Positions 1-12,368 are shown, counted from the stretch's first letter. The stretch: 64,000 bases of DNA from Cymodocea nodosa (GCA_036874045.1 JAZBRI010000008.1:11237001-11301000); one strand, 5' to 3'. Program-made: numbers and translations. The notes: generated by a model from the letters alone, not told the origin.

Positions 1-269
1 TTTGATGATGTGTGCTGAATGAAAGTAATCATTTGCTTAATTACTATTGCTTGTGAAAAGAAATTAAAAACATCAATTAATACAGAAAAAACTTACTGAT
101 ATAAATACTTGTCTGTATTGGATCTGAAATTATACTATGTTAATAACTAGTCGTTTCATTGCATTAATTTCTCATTTAACTAAATGTTAAGTTAATGTGT
201 GTTTTTATTGAAAAGCATGATATGTTTTAAAGTTATATCTTCTGTATCATGAATAGTGCATGTTTAGAC

Positions 270-887
270 AACTCGTTAAGTTAGAGTGTTATTTTTATAG
301 AGATCACGTGAGAACTCGTTAGGTTAGAGGCTTAAAGGTTAAAATAGGTCACGTGAAAACTCATTAAGTTAGTGAGTAAAAGAAGAGAGGAACTCATTAA
401 ATTAGTATTGTACACGTGGTGAAATTATAAGTTACGAATGTTATATTGTATCACGTGAGGTGCACATGTTTAACTCATTAAGTTAACATAACTAAATACA
501 TTGAGTTGCTATATTGAACACTAAGACAATGCGTTAGGTTAGCGTTATAAACTTAAGTTGTTATTTTGCACGTGGTAAAATTCTTATTATAAAAACATTT
601 GTTTATTGTTGAATAGGTGAGTTAATGTTTTTCAGAGACTTACACCTGTAACTATTCGAAAAATAAACTGTTATCGGTTAGTTGGCATTTAACCTTTCGA
701 AAGAAAGGTTGAGCTGGTTCGTTGAGTTATTGTAACACCACGGAGATGGTTCATTGAGTTAGCGTAATACCACAAACTTAGTTCGTTGAGTTAGCTACAA
801 TACTTGTCACGTGAGTTGGCATATGAGGAACTCGTTAAGTTAGAAATGTTAAGATATATATCTACTTGTTTTACTCGTTTAGTTAAC
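270..887 (+). promoter_or_regulatory. U3 array of AACTCGTTAAGTTA-like motifs with CACGTG boxes
   Basis: Eleven copies of a 13-14 bp motif, consensus RRYTCRTTRRGTTA, start near 270, 313, 358, 391, 472, 529, 716, 748, 781, 830 and 871. CACGTG occurs six times, at 305, 350, 413, 452, 569 and 809. The motif is an imperfect palindrome (AACT-N5-AGTT). CACGTG is the plant G-box recognised by bZIP and bHLH factors. Arrays of the same motifs recur in every family-A LTR here. A role as enhancer or silencer is inference. Confidence 0.6.
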
Positions 888-1215
888 ATTAAAGTAACGA
901 CTTCTTATTACACTTGATGAAAGATTTTGGATGAGAAAGTTTATTTTGCAAGAAATTTTTCAGAGATCCAAGATTGATGATTAAAGAAAATTCAAAATGT
1001 AAACGTGGGTCAGAACATGTGTATTTTGATGAAGGAAAAAGAAAAGACGTGAAGAAGTGTAAGATTGATAGTGATTAAACATGGAGGATATGCATGAAAT
1101 GAAGATACAGTACAAAATGCATAGAATTCTCGTTGATCAGTTATCCCTACACACCAAATGAAAAATCTTTTCAAGGATCAAAAACACTTCTTCGGGGAAA
1201 AGCTCTTAGGTGAAA

Positions 1216-1471
1216 GAAAATTCAGTGAAGTAGAAAAGGTTAGATTTATGTCATTGAAGATTTGGAGTATCAGGTGGAAGAAAATTCAGTGAAGTAGAAA
1301 AGGTTAGATTTATGTCACTAAAGATTTGAAGTATCAGATGGAAGAAAATTCAGTGAAGTAGAAAAGGTCAGATGTATGTTACTGAAGATTTAAAGTATCA
1401 AAAGAAAGCAAATTCGGTGAAGTAGAGAAAGACTAGATATTCGTCATTGAAGAATTGCTGAAGAAGAAGAA
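1216..1471 (+). repeat. 64-bp tandem repeat in the LTR
   Basis: Units beginning gaaaattcagtgaag start at 1216, 1280 and 1344, with a degenerate fourth at 1408, so the period is 64 bp. The partial LTR at 1764-2422 carries fewer units, which accounts for most of its shorter length. The minus-oriented LTRs carry about two diverged units. Confidence 0.8.
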
Positions 1472-1763
1472 AGAGAAGAAGAAGAAGATAGATCTCAAAT
1501 AGGGAGAAATGTTTTAAATTCCACAAATTAGTTTTCTTTGTTTGTAGTTATGAAATTGTATAGATGAAACATGGTATCGATATATAATTGCATCTACAAT
1601 TTCTAAGGATAATTGAATTGTATATTGTAATTGAAACCTTGAATAAAAATGATTTTATGAAAATAGTGTCTTGACTTGTTTTTGAGTTTTAAAGTTTCAA
1701 TTATAATCGAATATGTTGAAAAACACAATTCACCCCCTTCTTGTGTAGTCATACGATCCTACA

Positions 1764-2422
1764 TTGATGATTAAAGAAAATTCAAAATGTAAACGTGGGT
1801 CAGAACGTGTGTATTTTGATGAAAGAAAAAGAGAAGACGTGAAGAAGTGGAAAACTTATAGTGATTAAACATGGAGGATATGCATGAAATGAAGAGACAG
1901 TATAAAAGGCATAGAATTCTCATTGATCAATTATCCTTGCACACCAAACGAAAAATCTTTTCAGGGATCAAAAACACTTTCCGGGGAAAAGCTCTTAGGT
2001 GGAAGAAAATTCAAGGAAATAGAAAAAGGTAAGATCTATGTCACTGAAGATTTGAAGTATCAGAAGAAAGCAAATTCGATGAAGTAGAGAAAGACAAGAT
2101 ATTCGTCACTGAAGAATTACTGAAGAAGAAAAAGGAGAAGAAGAAGAAAGATCTCAAACAAGGAGAAATATTTTAAATTTCGCAAATTAGTTTTCTTTGT
2201 TTGTAGTTATGAAATTGTATAGATGAAACATGGTATTGATATATAATTGCATCTACAATTTCTAAGGAGAATTGAATTGTATATTGTAATTGAAACCTTG
2301 AATAAAAATGATTTTATGAAAATAGTGTCTCAACTTGTTTTTGAGTTTTGAAGTTTCAATTATAATCGAAAATGTTGAAATACACAATTCACCACCCTCT
2401 TGTGTAGTCATACAATCCTACA
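1764..2422 (+). repeat. Partial family-A LTR, plus orientation
   Basis: This repeats the second half of the preceding LTR: 1764 onward aligns with about 975 onward. It ends in the LTR terminus at 2422. The simplest reading is that it is the remainder of a host LTR interrupted by the LTR at 1-1763. It then abuts the 3' spacer of A1, so its own element probably inserted into A1. Confidence 0.75.
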
Positions 2423-2997
2423 ACAACAATCCTTACATGCCTATCTGCTCAAGTATAGAAGGCTCATGATCAAACTGATCAATAAACTCTCAAAGATTTT
2501 CACTTTGTAAGCACTTTTCATTTTAAGCACAGTATATATGTATTCCATTAATACAGATGCAATAAAAATCAAATCCCATACAATTTTTACGTCTATGATT
2601 TTACTAAAAATATGAATCATTTTCAATAAGCTCATACTTTTGATTAAAAAGTTTAAGATGATTTACATATAAATTATTCTACAAGTTTAATCAATCAAGT
2701 CAAATTCATGCATGATCATATGTACCATCATTGATCCAAAGAAAATCACTTAATCAAAATTTTAGGATTTTAGAAGTATTTAATGTTTTTCATTTACACT
2801 TGCACTTAAAATTTTGAAAACCATTAAAATTGATAAACTACATAAAATCAATAAGATACATAGTATAATTTTATAATAAATACATAGTATCCGATGTAGT
2901 AGTTTAGATATTACTTAGATATTTATGATAAGTATATAATATTTATGAGGTAAACAACATCATCACCAAAATTTATCTTTTGTGGAGTTTAAGCATT

Positions 2998-5900
2998 TTA
3001 CACATCACATAGCCTACAAATACCCAAATTCAATCTTATGTTGCAAAATGTATTTTCATCTAGAGGTTTTGTAAATATATCAGCTAATTGATTTTTACTG
3101 GACGCAAATTCTAATTTAATTTTTCCTTTAATTACGTTATCTCTTAGAAAATGATGTCTAACCTCTATATGCTTTGCTCTAGAATGCAATACAGGATTTT
3201 GGGAAAGATTTATTGTAGAATTACTGTCACAATAAATCTCAGTTGTATCATAAGATAATCCAAAGTCTTCTAAAGTTTGCCTTATCCACAGAATCTGAGT
3301 GCAACACAGTGCACCAACAACATATTCAGCTTCAATGGTTGAAAGTGCTACATAGTTTTGCTTTTTACTAAACCATGACACCAAATTATTTCCCAATAAT
3401 TGACATGTGCCACTGGTACTCTTTCTATTAGATTTAGATCCTACGTAATCAGCATTAGTATATCCTATAAGATCTATTGAATTATCCTTAGAATAATATA
3501 GTCTGAAATATTTAGTCCCTTGTATATATCTAAATATTCTTTTAATAGCACTTGAATCTAATTCTTTAGGATTAGATTGAAATCTAGCACAAGCACACAC
3601 AGTAAACATAATATCAGGTCTACTAGCTGTCAAATAAAGTAAAGAACCAATCATACTTCTGTATTTTCTTTGATCTATAGATTTTCCTATGTCATCAATA
3701 TCTAACTTTAAAGAAGTACTCATAAGAGTTCCTTGAATCCTTGTATCACTAAAATTAAATTTCTTAAGCATTTCATCTACATATTTTTTCTGATTTAAAA
3801 ATGAAGTCCTAGAAAATATGATAGTTCTCCTATCATACTCATTTCAAACTGACTAGCCATCTCTTTAGAAAATATTTTTATTAGTTTGTTAGAAGTTGCT
3901 CCAAAGATTATATCATCCACATATATTTGAACAACAATCTGATCTTTATCATCTCTCTTGATAAATAGAGTATGGTCTACTTTTCCCATGATATATCCTT
4001 GTTTTATTAGAAAAGTAGATAATCTTTTATACCACGATCTAGGTACTTGCTTCAAACCATATAAAGCTTTCTTCAATTTATACACAAAGTCAGGATTTCT
4101 AATATCTTCAAATCTAGGTGGTTGTTTCACATAAACCTTGTCATTAATTAAACCATTTAGAAATGCACTCTTGACATCCATTTGATATAGTTTAAAATCC
4201 ATATAATAAGCATAGACCAATAATATTCTAATACTTTCTAACATAGCCATAGGAGCAAATGTTTCATCATAATCTAGTCCTTCTTCCTGTGTATACCCTT
4301 ATGCAACTAATCTAGCTTTGTTCCTTATAACTTGACCAGTGTTATTAGTTTTGTTTCTAAAGATCCACTTTGTACCTATTATGGACTGATATTCTAGTGG
4401 AAAGACTAATTCCCAAACATCATTTCTGATGAATTGATTTAGTTCTTCTTGCATTGCCATTACCTAATTTTCATGAGATAATACTTCTTCTATATTCTTT
4501 GGTTCCACCATAGAAACAAACATACACATACTATTTAAATTTACTGAAGCTCTAGTTTTAAGTCCCTCATTAATATTACCAATAACTTGAGTGATGGGAT
4601 GTGATGAAGAATAACGCCAATTTCTCTGATTTTCCTCAATATTCTCATCAACATCGAAAGGTCCATCACTTTCATCATTAGTTTGATCATTTAAGTTCAT
4701 ATTTTTGATTTTCTTATATAAATCTTCAATCTCTCTATTAATCTCTAACTCTTTTGGGAAATTGATCATATCATCATTATCAGCTTTAGATTGAGATTCT
4801 CTAAAAGAATTTTAATTGAAGCTTACATTGAGGGTTTCTTTAATAGTTCTAGAAGTCTTTTTATATACTCTATAAGCTTTACTTCTAGTAGAGTAACCTA
4901 CAAAAATTCCTTCATTCACTTTGGCTTGAAATTTATCCCTTTTATCCTTAGTATTAAGGACAAAACACTTGCAGCCAAATCGTTTCATATAGGAAATTTT
5001 TGGAACCCTATCAAACATAATTTCAAAAGGTGTTTTATTAACAAGAGGTCTTAAGTGACTTCTGTTAGTAATATAACAAGCTGTATTTACTGCTTCAGCC
5101 TAAAGATTTTGAGGTAGATTATGTTCATTTAACATAGTTCGGGCCATTTTTTGAAGTGATCTATTCTTTCTCTTAACAACACCATTTTGAGATGGTGCTC
5201 TTGGAAAAGAAAATCTGTGATCAATGCCATGATCTATACAGTAATTATCCATTTGATCATTATCAAATTCAGTACCATATCACTCCTAAGTTTTTGAATA
5301 GAGATGCTTTGTTCATTTTGAACAAGATTGCAAAACATTTTAAACTTTTCAAAAACTTCTGTCTTAGATGCTAGAAAGTATACCCAAGTGTATTTAGAGA
5401 AGTCATCTACTAAAACAAAAACATACCGTTTACCACCAAGACTCATGATTCTTGTAGGTCCAAATAGATCCATATGTATAAGTTCTAAGACTCTCTTGCT
5501 TGAAATATCAGTTTTGGATTTAAAAGAGTTTTTATGAAGTTTACCTAACTCACATGCATCACACATAAAGTCCTTTGAGTATTTAATCTTTGGTAAACCT
5601 CTCACTAAATGTTTTCTAGATAATTTATGCAATAGTTTCATTTTTATATGCCCGATCTTTCTATGCCACAAATATGCATTACTAGTTTCAGCTAGCAAAC
5701 ATGAATTTAAATCAACTACACTAGAAGGTAAAGATAAGATACATACAGAACCTTTTCTTTTAGCAATAAACTTAAGTTCATATGTACTTTTATCAATAAT
5801 TTTGCATACATCATCTTCAAATAATACATAATATCCATTATTAGTCAGTTTTATAACACTCAGCAAATTAAATCCTAGGTTTTCTACATATAGTACATTC

Positions 5901-6090
5901 GAAATAACACAAGTAGGAGTTATTTGAACATTGCCCATACCTATGATTTTATCCTTACTTTTGTTTCCAAATGTAACATTTCCTTTCTTGGTATTTGTAA
6001 AATTTTTTAGTAAGCTTTTCTATCTAGTCATGTGACTTGATGCTCCACTATCCAATATCCATTTTGATGTTGTTTTCTCTTGCAAAATAA
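2998..6090 (-). pseudogene. pol: A1 pol remnant: protease, integrase, RT, RNase H
   Basis: Copia pol in order: protease DSGASSHMT just below 6060, GAG-pre-integrase H/C residues (LWHRKIGH, CDACELGK), the integrase core, RT with intact YVDD at 3912-3923, and RNase H with the SIRE-type LVSWFSKKQ block, ending with TAA at 2998. Breaks include a TAG in protease near 6020 (MTR then stop), a 1-base loss near 5278 that destroys the second DDE motif, CAA to TAA near 4302, TGG to TAG at 4464-4466, and a roughly 25-bp deletion near 3795 between RT and RNase H relative to A2. The nearest relatives are the A2 and A3 copies in this window. Family assignment is secure; it is not functional. Confidence 0.88.
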
Positions 6091-6091
6091 A

Positions 6092-7243
6092 TTAAGAAGA
6101 ATTGTTCCTTGGTACCCAATGTTGTTGAGGACTAAGTTCATTAAATGTATATTTCTTCTTTTTGTTTAGAAATAGTTTAACATTATCATTTACATTCTTA
6201 TTAGTTGTAAGTACTATTGATTTATCATTAGCTTCATACTCACATATTGTATTATTGCTCTTATAATCATTCTTTTTGTTTTCAGATGTAGTATAACCAA
6301 GACCAAACCGATTTTTATCAGATGTTAATTTATTTTGGTCATGTTCATACATTTCAGTAAGTTCGTACCAAGATTTTGTACTTGTATTTGAATTTTCAAT
6401 AAATACAAAATCTTTTTCTGTACAAGAATTTTCAGATAAATAACATGCAAAATGTGTAATTGGTCTAACACTAGAGTTTTGAATTTCATGCTTAGATTTC
6501 TGAATTTTCAGTTTACAATGATTGTTTGTCATTTTTGAAACATTAGTAACTGAATTTCTAGAACAATAAACAAGATTTTTAGAAACATTGATAGTCATGT
6601 TAGAAGTACATTTAGATAAATCACATTGGTTTATATTATTGCTGCATGATTCATCCCTTGAATTACCTACTTCTACATATTTGTTACCTTATTTCATGAT
6701 AAAAGGAATTTTAGTCTTAGATTTAGTTGAACTACAACTAATAAATCCTTTATTGGCTTGAGATTCAAGATATACAGGATAATCAAATCCTAAGCCAAAT
6801 TTATATGACATCGCAGGGGTACTAGTTAGTTTATCTAACTTAGTTTGACTTAAATTCCATTTCTCAATGGTAGAATTTAAATCTAGCTCTCTCATTTTTA
6901 ATCTGTCAATTTCTAACTCAAGATCATTTATATTCTTTCTCAACATTTCATTTCTAGATTCTATCTTTAATTTTTCAACATTTGTATTCTGTATTTGTTC
7001 ATGCAAGACACATTCATTAAATCTAAATTTATGCAAATCTCTAGCATGATTTTCATTATCACATTTAAACTTTCCTAAAGTAGTAGATAGGAAACAATTT
7101 TCTTCTTCCAAAATGGACAAAGAGTTTCTAATATTCTTATTTTCCAGTTTACAAACTTTAAGCTTTTGTAATAATGCATGATAAGCACATAATAATTCAT
7201 CAAAGTTAAAATCTGAATGACATTCAAAGTTAAAATTTGAATG
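6092..7243 (-). pseudogene. gag: A1 gag C-terminal half (coiled-coil region)
   Basis: This matches the Gag region between the zinc knuckle and the gag-pol border of A2 and A3: a Lys/Glu-rich predicted coiled coil (positions about 6850-7200) followed by a Ser/Asn/Lys-rich linker and a block ending in QQHWVPR. An internal TAA at 6689 replaces CAA of A2. The TAA at 6092, at the border with protease, is the same in A1, A2 and A3. The N-terminal Gag domain and zinc knuckle are missing because of the breakpoint at 7243. Confidence 0.8.
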
Positions 7244-7645
7244 ACTGTATTATTCAAAAGATAGTTCAATAGATCTTATAGGATTTACTGATGTTGATTA
7301 CATAGGATCTAAGTCTGATAGAAAAAGTACTAGTGGCACATGTCAATTATTGGGAAATAATTTGGTGTCATGGTTTAGTAAAATGCAAAACTATGTAGTA
7401 CTTTCAACCACTGAAGCAGAATATGTTGCTACTGCATTGTGTTGCACTTAGATTCTGTGCATAAGGCAAACTTTAGAAGATTTTGGATTAACTTATGATA
7501 CAACTGAGATTTATTTTGATAGTAGTTCAATAATAAATCTTTCCAAAAATCCTATATTACATTCTAGAGCAAAACATATAGAGGTTAGACATTATTTTCT
7601 AAGAGATAACATAATTAAAGGAAAAATTAAATTAGGATTTGTAGG
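7244..7645 (+). pseudogene. Plus-strand RNase H fragment of a family-A element
   Basis: The translation begins in RLYYSKDSS-like sequence, passes the SKSDRKSTSGTCQLL block and reaches FLRDNIIKGKIKLGF, so it is the copia RNase H domain. One in-frame TAG replaces CAG near 7450. At 7645 the frame runs directly into a minus-oriented LTR. The left edge, near 7243, is an inverted junction with A1 gag over a gact microhomology. The same pol-to-LTR fusion recurs at 25606. Confidence 0.8.
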
Positions 7646-8224
7646 ATCATATGACTACACAAGAGGGTGGTGAATTGTGTATTTCAACATTTTCGATTAT
7701 AATTGAAACTTCAAAACTCAAAAACAAGTTGAGACACTGTTTTCATAAAATCATTTTTATTCAAGGTTTGAATTACAATATACAATTTAATTCTCCTCAA
7801 AAATTGTAGATGCAATTATATATCAATACCATGTTTCATCTATACAATTTCATAACTACAAACAAAGAAAACTAATTTGCGAAATTTAAAACATTTCTCC
7901 CTGTTTGAGATCTTTCTTCTTCTTCTACTTTTCTTCGTCAGTTACGAATATCTTGTCTTTCTCTACTTCACCGAATTTGCTTTCTTCTGATACTTCAGAT
8001 CTTCAGTGACATAGATCTTACCTTTTTGTATTTCCCTGAATTTTCTTCCACTTGAGAGCTTTTCCCCGAAAAGTGTTTTTGATCCCTGAAAAGATTTTTC
8101 GTTTGGTGTGCAGGGATAATTAATCAATCAGAATTCTATACCTTTTATACTGTATCTTCATTTTATGCATATCCTCTATGTTTAATCACTACCAATTTTC
8201 CACTTCTTTATGTCTTCTCTTTTC
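7643..8224 (-). repeat. Family-A LTR, minus orientation, left part of interrupted copy
   Basis: It starts tgtaggatcatatgac, the family-A LTR terminus read on the plus strand, and continues until B interrupts it at 8225. The sequence resumes at 18758. The 5 bases before B (8220-8224, ttttc) are repeated after it. Confidence 0.85.
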
Positions 8225-9449
8225 TGTAGGATCGTTTGTATCACAAGAGGGGGGGTGAATTGTGTCTTTAGCAATTAAATACTAGCAGATAAAACAAGAG
8301 CACAAAACACTCGTAAATGAAATTCTATTCTTTTATTTCAAGACAGAATTTACAATATCTTTTCAACTCAATTCCCTTCTTGATGGTTTTGATACAGAAA
8401 TGTTTGATATACAATTCGAATATAACAATGAAGCACTTATTGAAAACTAATTTCGAATTGTATAAAACCTGATCTTTCTTTATCTTTGCTCAGCTTCTGT
8501 ATCTCTTCTTCTCCAGTTTTCGAATTTCCAGACTTCTTACATTTGCAGCTCTTTCTTTGAAATTACTTGGAATTTCGAACTTCTTCTGATGTTGGAGAAT
8601 TTTTTAGAATATGAATATTCAAACTTAAATTTTTAGTTAGGGATCAGATTGAATATTTAGACTTGGTTTTCGAGATTGGGATCCCTTGTTGTAATGTAGC
8701 TCGTACTCTCTATTTGTAGTCGAAGTCTATTGTCTTTCACCTTCAGCATATTCATCCACTTGATCCACAATCCATAATCCATAATCTACGTATTAATTTT
8801 CTCTTTAATCCAAATTACTTTCTATTTTAATTTCCACTTTCTCCACTAACATTTTGAATTTCCACGATCTCCACTTCGTAGATTCACCGAAATTTTATCT
8901 TCCTAAAGTCTTGTAGAATATCTTCTAAGTCTTTGATTTAGTCGAACATTTATCCTTTAAGTCTTGTAAAAACTCGAACACTTATCTTTTAACTCTTCAA
9001 GTTTTTGCACCTACAAAACACGTGACTAAACAAAGAAACTTATTTGTTCGTAAGTCCTTTTATAAAAATCAAACAGTTATCTATCCATGCATATAAAAAC
9101 TCGAATAGTTATCTAACTATTCGATTTTACATTACCGAACGCATATGGAAAAACACGTGACAACTTAAAACATTAAAAACACACGTGTAGATAACCTTAA
9201 CTATACGAGTTTTTAACATAAAGTATTCAACAAAAACGAAACGTTAACTATCCGAAAGTTTAACTATCCGAAACATTAACTATCTGAAAGTTTAACCATT
9301 GCAAATCTAACTCTTCGGAAATCTTTAATTTATCCGACATAAAAATGAAACTTTCCGATAATTTGTTAACTATTATACTTAGAGAATATTATGTAGACTT
9401 ATTTAAATATGATAATAAAGCATATATCATCAGAATTAAATACCTAACA
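8225..9449 (-). repeat. B 3' LTR (1225 bp)
   Basis: The LTR begins TGTAGGATCG on the plus strand and ends CCTAACA at 9449, next to the polypurine tract. The part near 8929-9370 is U3 and carries iterated TTAACTATCCGAAA-type motifs together with CACGTG near 9019, 9155 and 9182. The terminal 79 bp match the 5' LTR remnant at 18679-18757. Confidence 0.88.
8929..9370 (-). promoter_or_regulatory. B U3 array of TTTCGGATAGTTAA-like motifs and CACGTG
   Basis: On the plus strand, aactatccgaaa-type units recur around 9244, 9260 and 9276 with looser copies (aactcttcgg, ctcgaac, cttatc) to both sides, interleaved with three CACGTG boxes. The array parallels the family-A U3 array but uses a different core word. 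A regulatory role is inference from position in U3. Confidence 0.5.
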
Positions 9450-9463
9450 ATCTCCCCCTTTTT
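9450..9463 (-). other. B polypurine tract (PPT)
   Basis: On the minus strand this reads AAAAAGGGGGAGAT directly before the LTR start TGTTAGG. It is the expected plus-strand primer site of an LTR retrotransposon. Near copies (CTCCCCCTTT on the plus strand) occur at 9500-9512 and 9542-9552, a multi-PPT arrangement typical of Sireviruses as far as I recall. Confidence 0.85.
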
Positions 9464-9775
9464 GATGATGTCAAAACCTAATAAGTCACATAATTTATAT
9501 CTCCCCCTTTTTGGCATTATAAAAAAGTAAACAAACTATTTTCTCCCCCTTTAGAAAGTTAAGTTTTATAAATGTAAGGAAGGATATCTTACTAAGTATA
9601 TATTAATCAAAACGATAGTTTCAAACATACATAGGATTTATGGATTAAGCATAAACTATTTAATATCATAAACTGTGAAAAATAATCACGTAACATTAAA
9701 ATCAGTAAACAGTTTACATAATAGTTTTGGTTACAAATTACAAAAAATAAATCATGTAATACATAATTTGTATAA

Positions 9776-12368
9776 TCACAAGCCTCTTTGTCTTCGAAAA
9801 ATATCAATCAGAGTATCTGAAATTTTCTTTGCAATATCTGTACTAACTCTGTTTATCTGATCAAGTAATGCTTGATCTAAATCATTTTGAGAAACTTGTG
9901 AAGGTTGCTATAAAAATTCAGTATGTATGTCTATATCTATACCTATATGTATTTCTGTATGTATACCTTGTTGTATATCTATATGTATTTCTGTATGTAT
10001 ACCTTATTGTATATCTATATGTTGTGTTTCTATAAATTGTGTGGATTGTTGTTGTGATTGTCGATCCTGTTGTTGTTGTTGTCTGAGGACAGGTGTATCT
10101 GCTTCCTGGTATTTTTGGAGTTCCTTTGCAGAGAAAGATCTTGACTTTAATCTTTTCTGTGGCTGAGGTGCAATATCTGTTTGACTTGCCACAATTCTCA
10201 AAATCGTATCACCATAAAATAATTTACTCTGCAAATGTAAGATATGAGAAACAAAAATATCATTCCAGTTCACCTGTATATGGTTTATTAATGCGTATGT
10301 AGCATACAGACAACATCTGCCAACTTCTGCCCCATGACCAAACCTCTGAAACAATGTAGCATGCAATATTTTTGCAATAAAACGTGCTTGGCCATTTAAG
10401 TCATTTAGTAATCTCAATGGTTTGTTGGTAATTGGATCTTTGGCTAAACTTGTAATGTTCTATCCCAATCGATAAACCTATTTTCTTTCTAATAATTTAA
10501 CTCCTTCATTTTTTAGACCAAGTACCTGTTAAAGTAAATCTGGAGTTAAATATATGTCATTGTCTTATATATTAGAAATAGGAATACCTTCTTCCACTGT
10601 TAAGTTTGAGTAAAAACAACTAATAATTTCGGGTATAGCAAGATGGTCTGGCTATCGTAGAAGTAGAGTCAACAAGCCTTGAAATTCAAATAGTTCTCTT
10701 ATGTGTGTCATCCCTTCAAACTTAACTAGTCTTGAATATAAAACTGTAAAAGTTTTATATGTCTGAAATTTGTCATAACAGGAACTATTTCTGAACCATA
10801 ATAATGTATTTTCATCTAAACTCTGTTCAGGATTAAGTATTTTCCTATCATGATGTTCTGATCTGGGACTTGTTTCAATATTATCAACAACATCTATATT
10901 TTCAGAACTTGTGGAATTGCCAACAAAACTTGTATAAATGTCTGAAATATCTGTTATTGTCGTATCAATAATTTGCTGAATTTCTTCTAGAAACATTTCA
11001 ATAACAATAGTGTCTGTAGCAATCTGTATATCAGCAACATGTATATCTATATTTGATCTATTTAACTGTCTCTATATAAAAGAATGTTCTATATCTGTTT
11101 GTATAATAGAATCATCTTGTATTTTTGAAATTTGTATATGTGAGACATTGGTAGTATTATATTCTATTTGTAATTATGTATGTTGTTGATTATATACATT
11201 TATCAACAAGTATACTATATATTGTAATAGACATAACCATATATGTAAAATGTAGTTTAAGCAACTGCACCAAAACTCAAAAGTTTCTGTTCGAGATACA
11301 ATAAGAGGAAGAATATCTGTACATTCCTCTTCAAATGAAATATCTTCTATATTCATAGACTCAGTGTCTATGTTGTCAAAAATATCACCAAATTGGATAT
11401 CATCTGTATATGTATCATCAAAATTTCCTACATTCTCTCTTTCCGTATGAAAAGAATGTGTGCTTGCAGCATTTTGTGAAAAACTGTCCATTGTATTAAA
11501 AGATACATTATGCACTAATGTGACACATTACCTTAGAGTATATGCTTGTAAGCCAATATTTGTCACATCTGCTGGGATTCCTAACACAAATGTCTGTCCA
11601 GCCTCTGCAATGGAACATAGTTTTCCATTTTTCACTGATTCTTCTTTTTACTGCAATATTCCTTGTACACCTGCAGTTAGTCCAAAATATTCAATTGTCT
11701 TTTTCTTTTTCCGACTATATGTCTATAGTGTTTTAGGTTGTTCAAGAGGTTCTAAAAGTGTCTTAATTTCTCTTATTAAAGGCACCTAAGGTCTTGATGG
11801 TCCTTCACCATGATGCCTAGGTTGTAATAATGGAATATAGAGTTTTAAGCTCTCAACCTTTGCCATTTTGAGTTGATAAACTCTTTGTCCTTGACTTCGA
11901 AGGCCCATTTTGCTAATGGCAGTTTTCTGTTCATCTATATACTGTTTAATATCATCTAAAACAGTTGGGGGAAAATAATGTTGGGAATACAATGTTTCTA
12001 ATTCCCTATTTGCATTTTCTATCATTAGTCCCCATTTCTTTCCGTAATAAGTGATAGACTGTATCGATGTCTCTAGTACATGTCTAGAATTTACAACCGC
12101 AGGGTTAGGTTGTAAATTTCTTTTCCATAAATGCAATGCGGAAAGTTCAGTCTATTTTAGTCTAAACTGTGTTTTAGCATAATTTTGAATAAATTTCCAA
12201 CAGAAATTTTTCTCATCTTGAACAGCTTTTCTTATTTCATGCAGTATTTCATTTGAAAAAGTGTACCTTGAATAGATGTCGTTGATTTCATTCTGCATTT
12301 TCTGAAGTTCTAGCTCTCTTTTCCTGCACTTTTGTCATTCTACCACGTCCTCTTCCACGTCCTAACAT
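9776..12368 (-). pseudogene. B third ORF (envelope position, function unknown)
   Basis: The start ATG at 12368 opens a basic run (LGRGRGRGR). The frame is then broken by several stops and at least one frameshift between 12136 and 12368. Recognisable blocks follow: an ELFEFQGL block (10652-10996), an ARFIAKILHATLFQR...CLYATYALINH block (10004-10417), a Gln-rich run, a 12-residue repeat, and a tail ending FRRQRGL at 9776. The same blocks occur in order in the A2 and A3 third ORFs, so it is homologous though diverged. The ARFI/LYATY region resembles the domain known as 'putative plant transposon protein' found in envelope-position ORFs of plant LTR elements; this is from memory. I see no clear signal peptide or membrane segment. 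Confidence 0.65.
9943..10022 (-). repeat. 36-bp in-frame minisatellite in B third ORF
   Basis: Units beginning ctatatgtatttctg start at 9943 and 9979 with a partial copy at 10015. The 36-bp period encodes a 12-residue repeat (GIHTEIHIDIQQ) on the minus strand, so expansion keeps frame. It lies between the Gln-rich run and the conserved tail. Confidence 0.75.

Larger units (their letters stand above)
1..1763 (+). repeat. Family-A Sirevirus LTR, plus orientation, 5' end outside window
   Basis: The first bases match the U3 start of the minus-oriented LTRs of A2, A3 and A4 in reverse complement; about 16 bases of the LTR lie before position 1. It ends in the family LTR terminus cgatcctaca at 1763. 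No primer binding site follows. Instead a mid-LTR sequence starts at 1764, so this is probably a solo LTR or the 3' LTR of an element to the left, inserted in another LTR. It holds a U3 motif array, a 64-bp tandem repeat and a GAA-rich run near 1455-1490. No gene is seen in it. Confidence 0.85.
2423..7243 (-). mobile_element. A1: truncated family-A Sirevirus (Ty1/copia) element
   Basis: In element order (right to left) this holds the C-terminal half of gag, protease, integrase, RT, RNase H and about 575 bp of non-coding 3' spacer. The spacer (2423-2997) matches 31135-31688 in A2 and 43070-43643 in A3. The gag N-terminus, PBS and 5' LTR are lost at 7243, where the sequence switches to a plus-strand pol fragment. 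The third ORF and 3' LTR, if present, would lie left of the window. The element is heavily mutated and cannot be functional. Confidence 0.85.
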
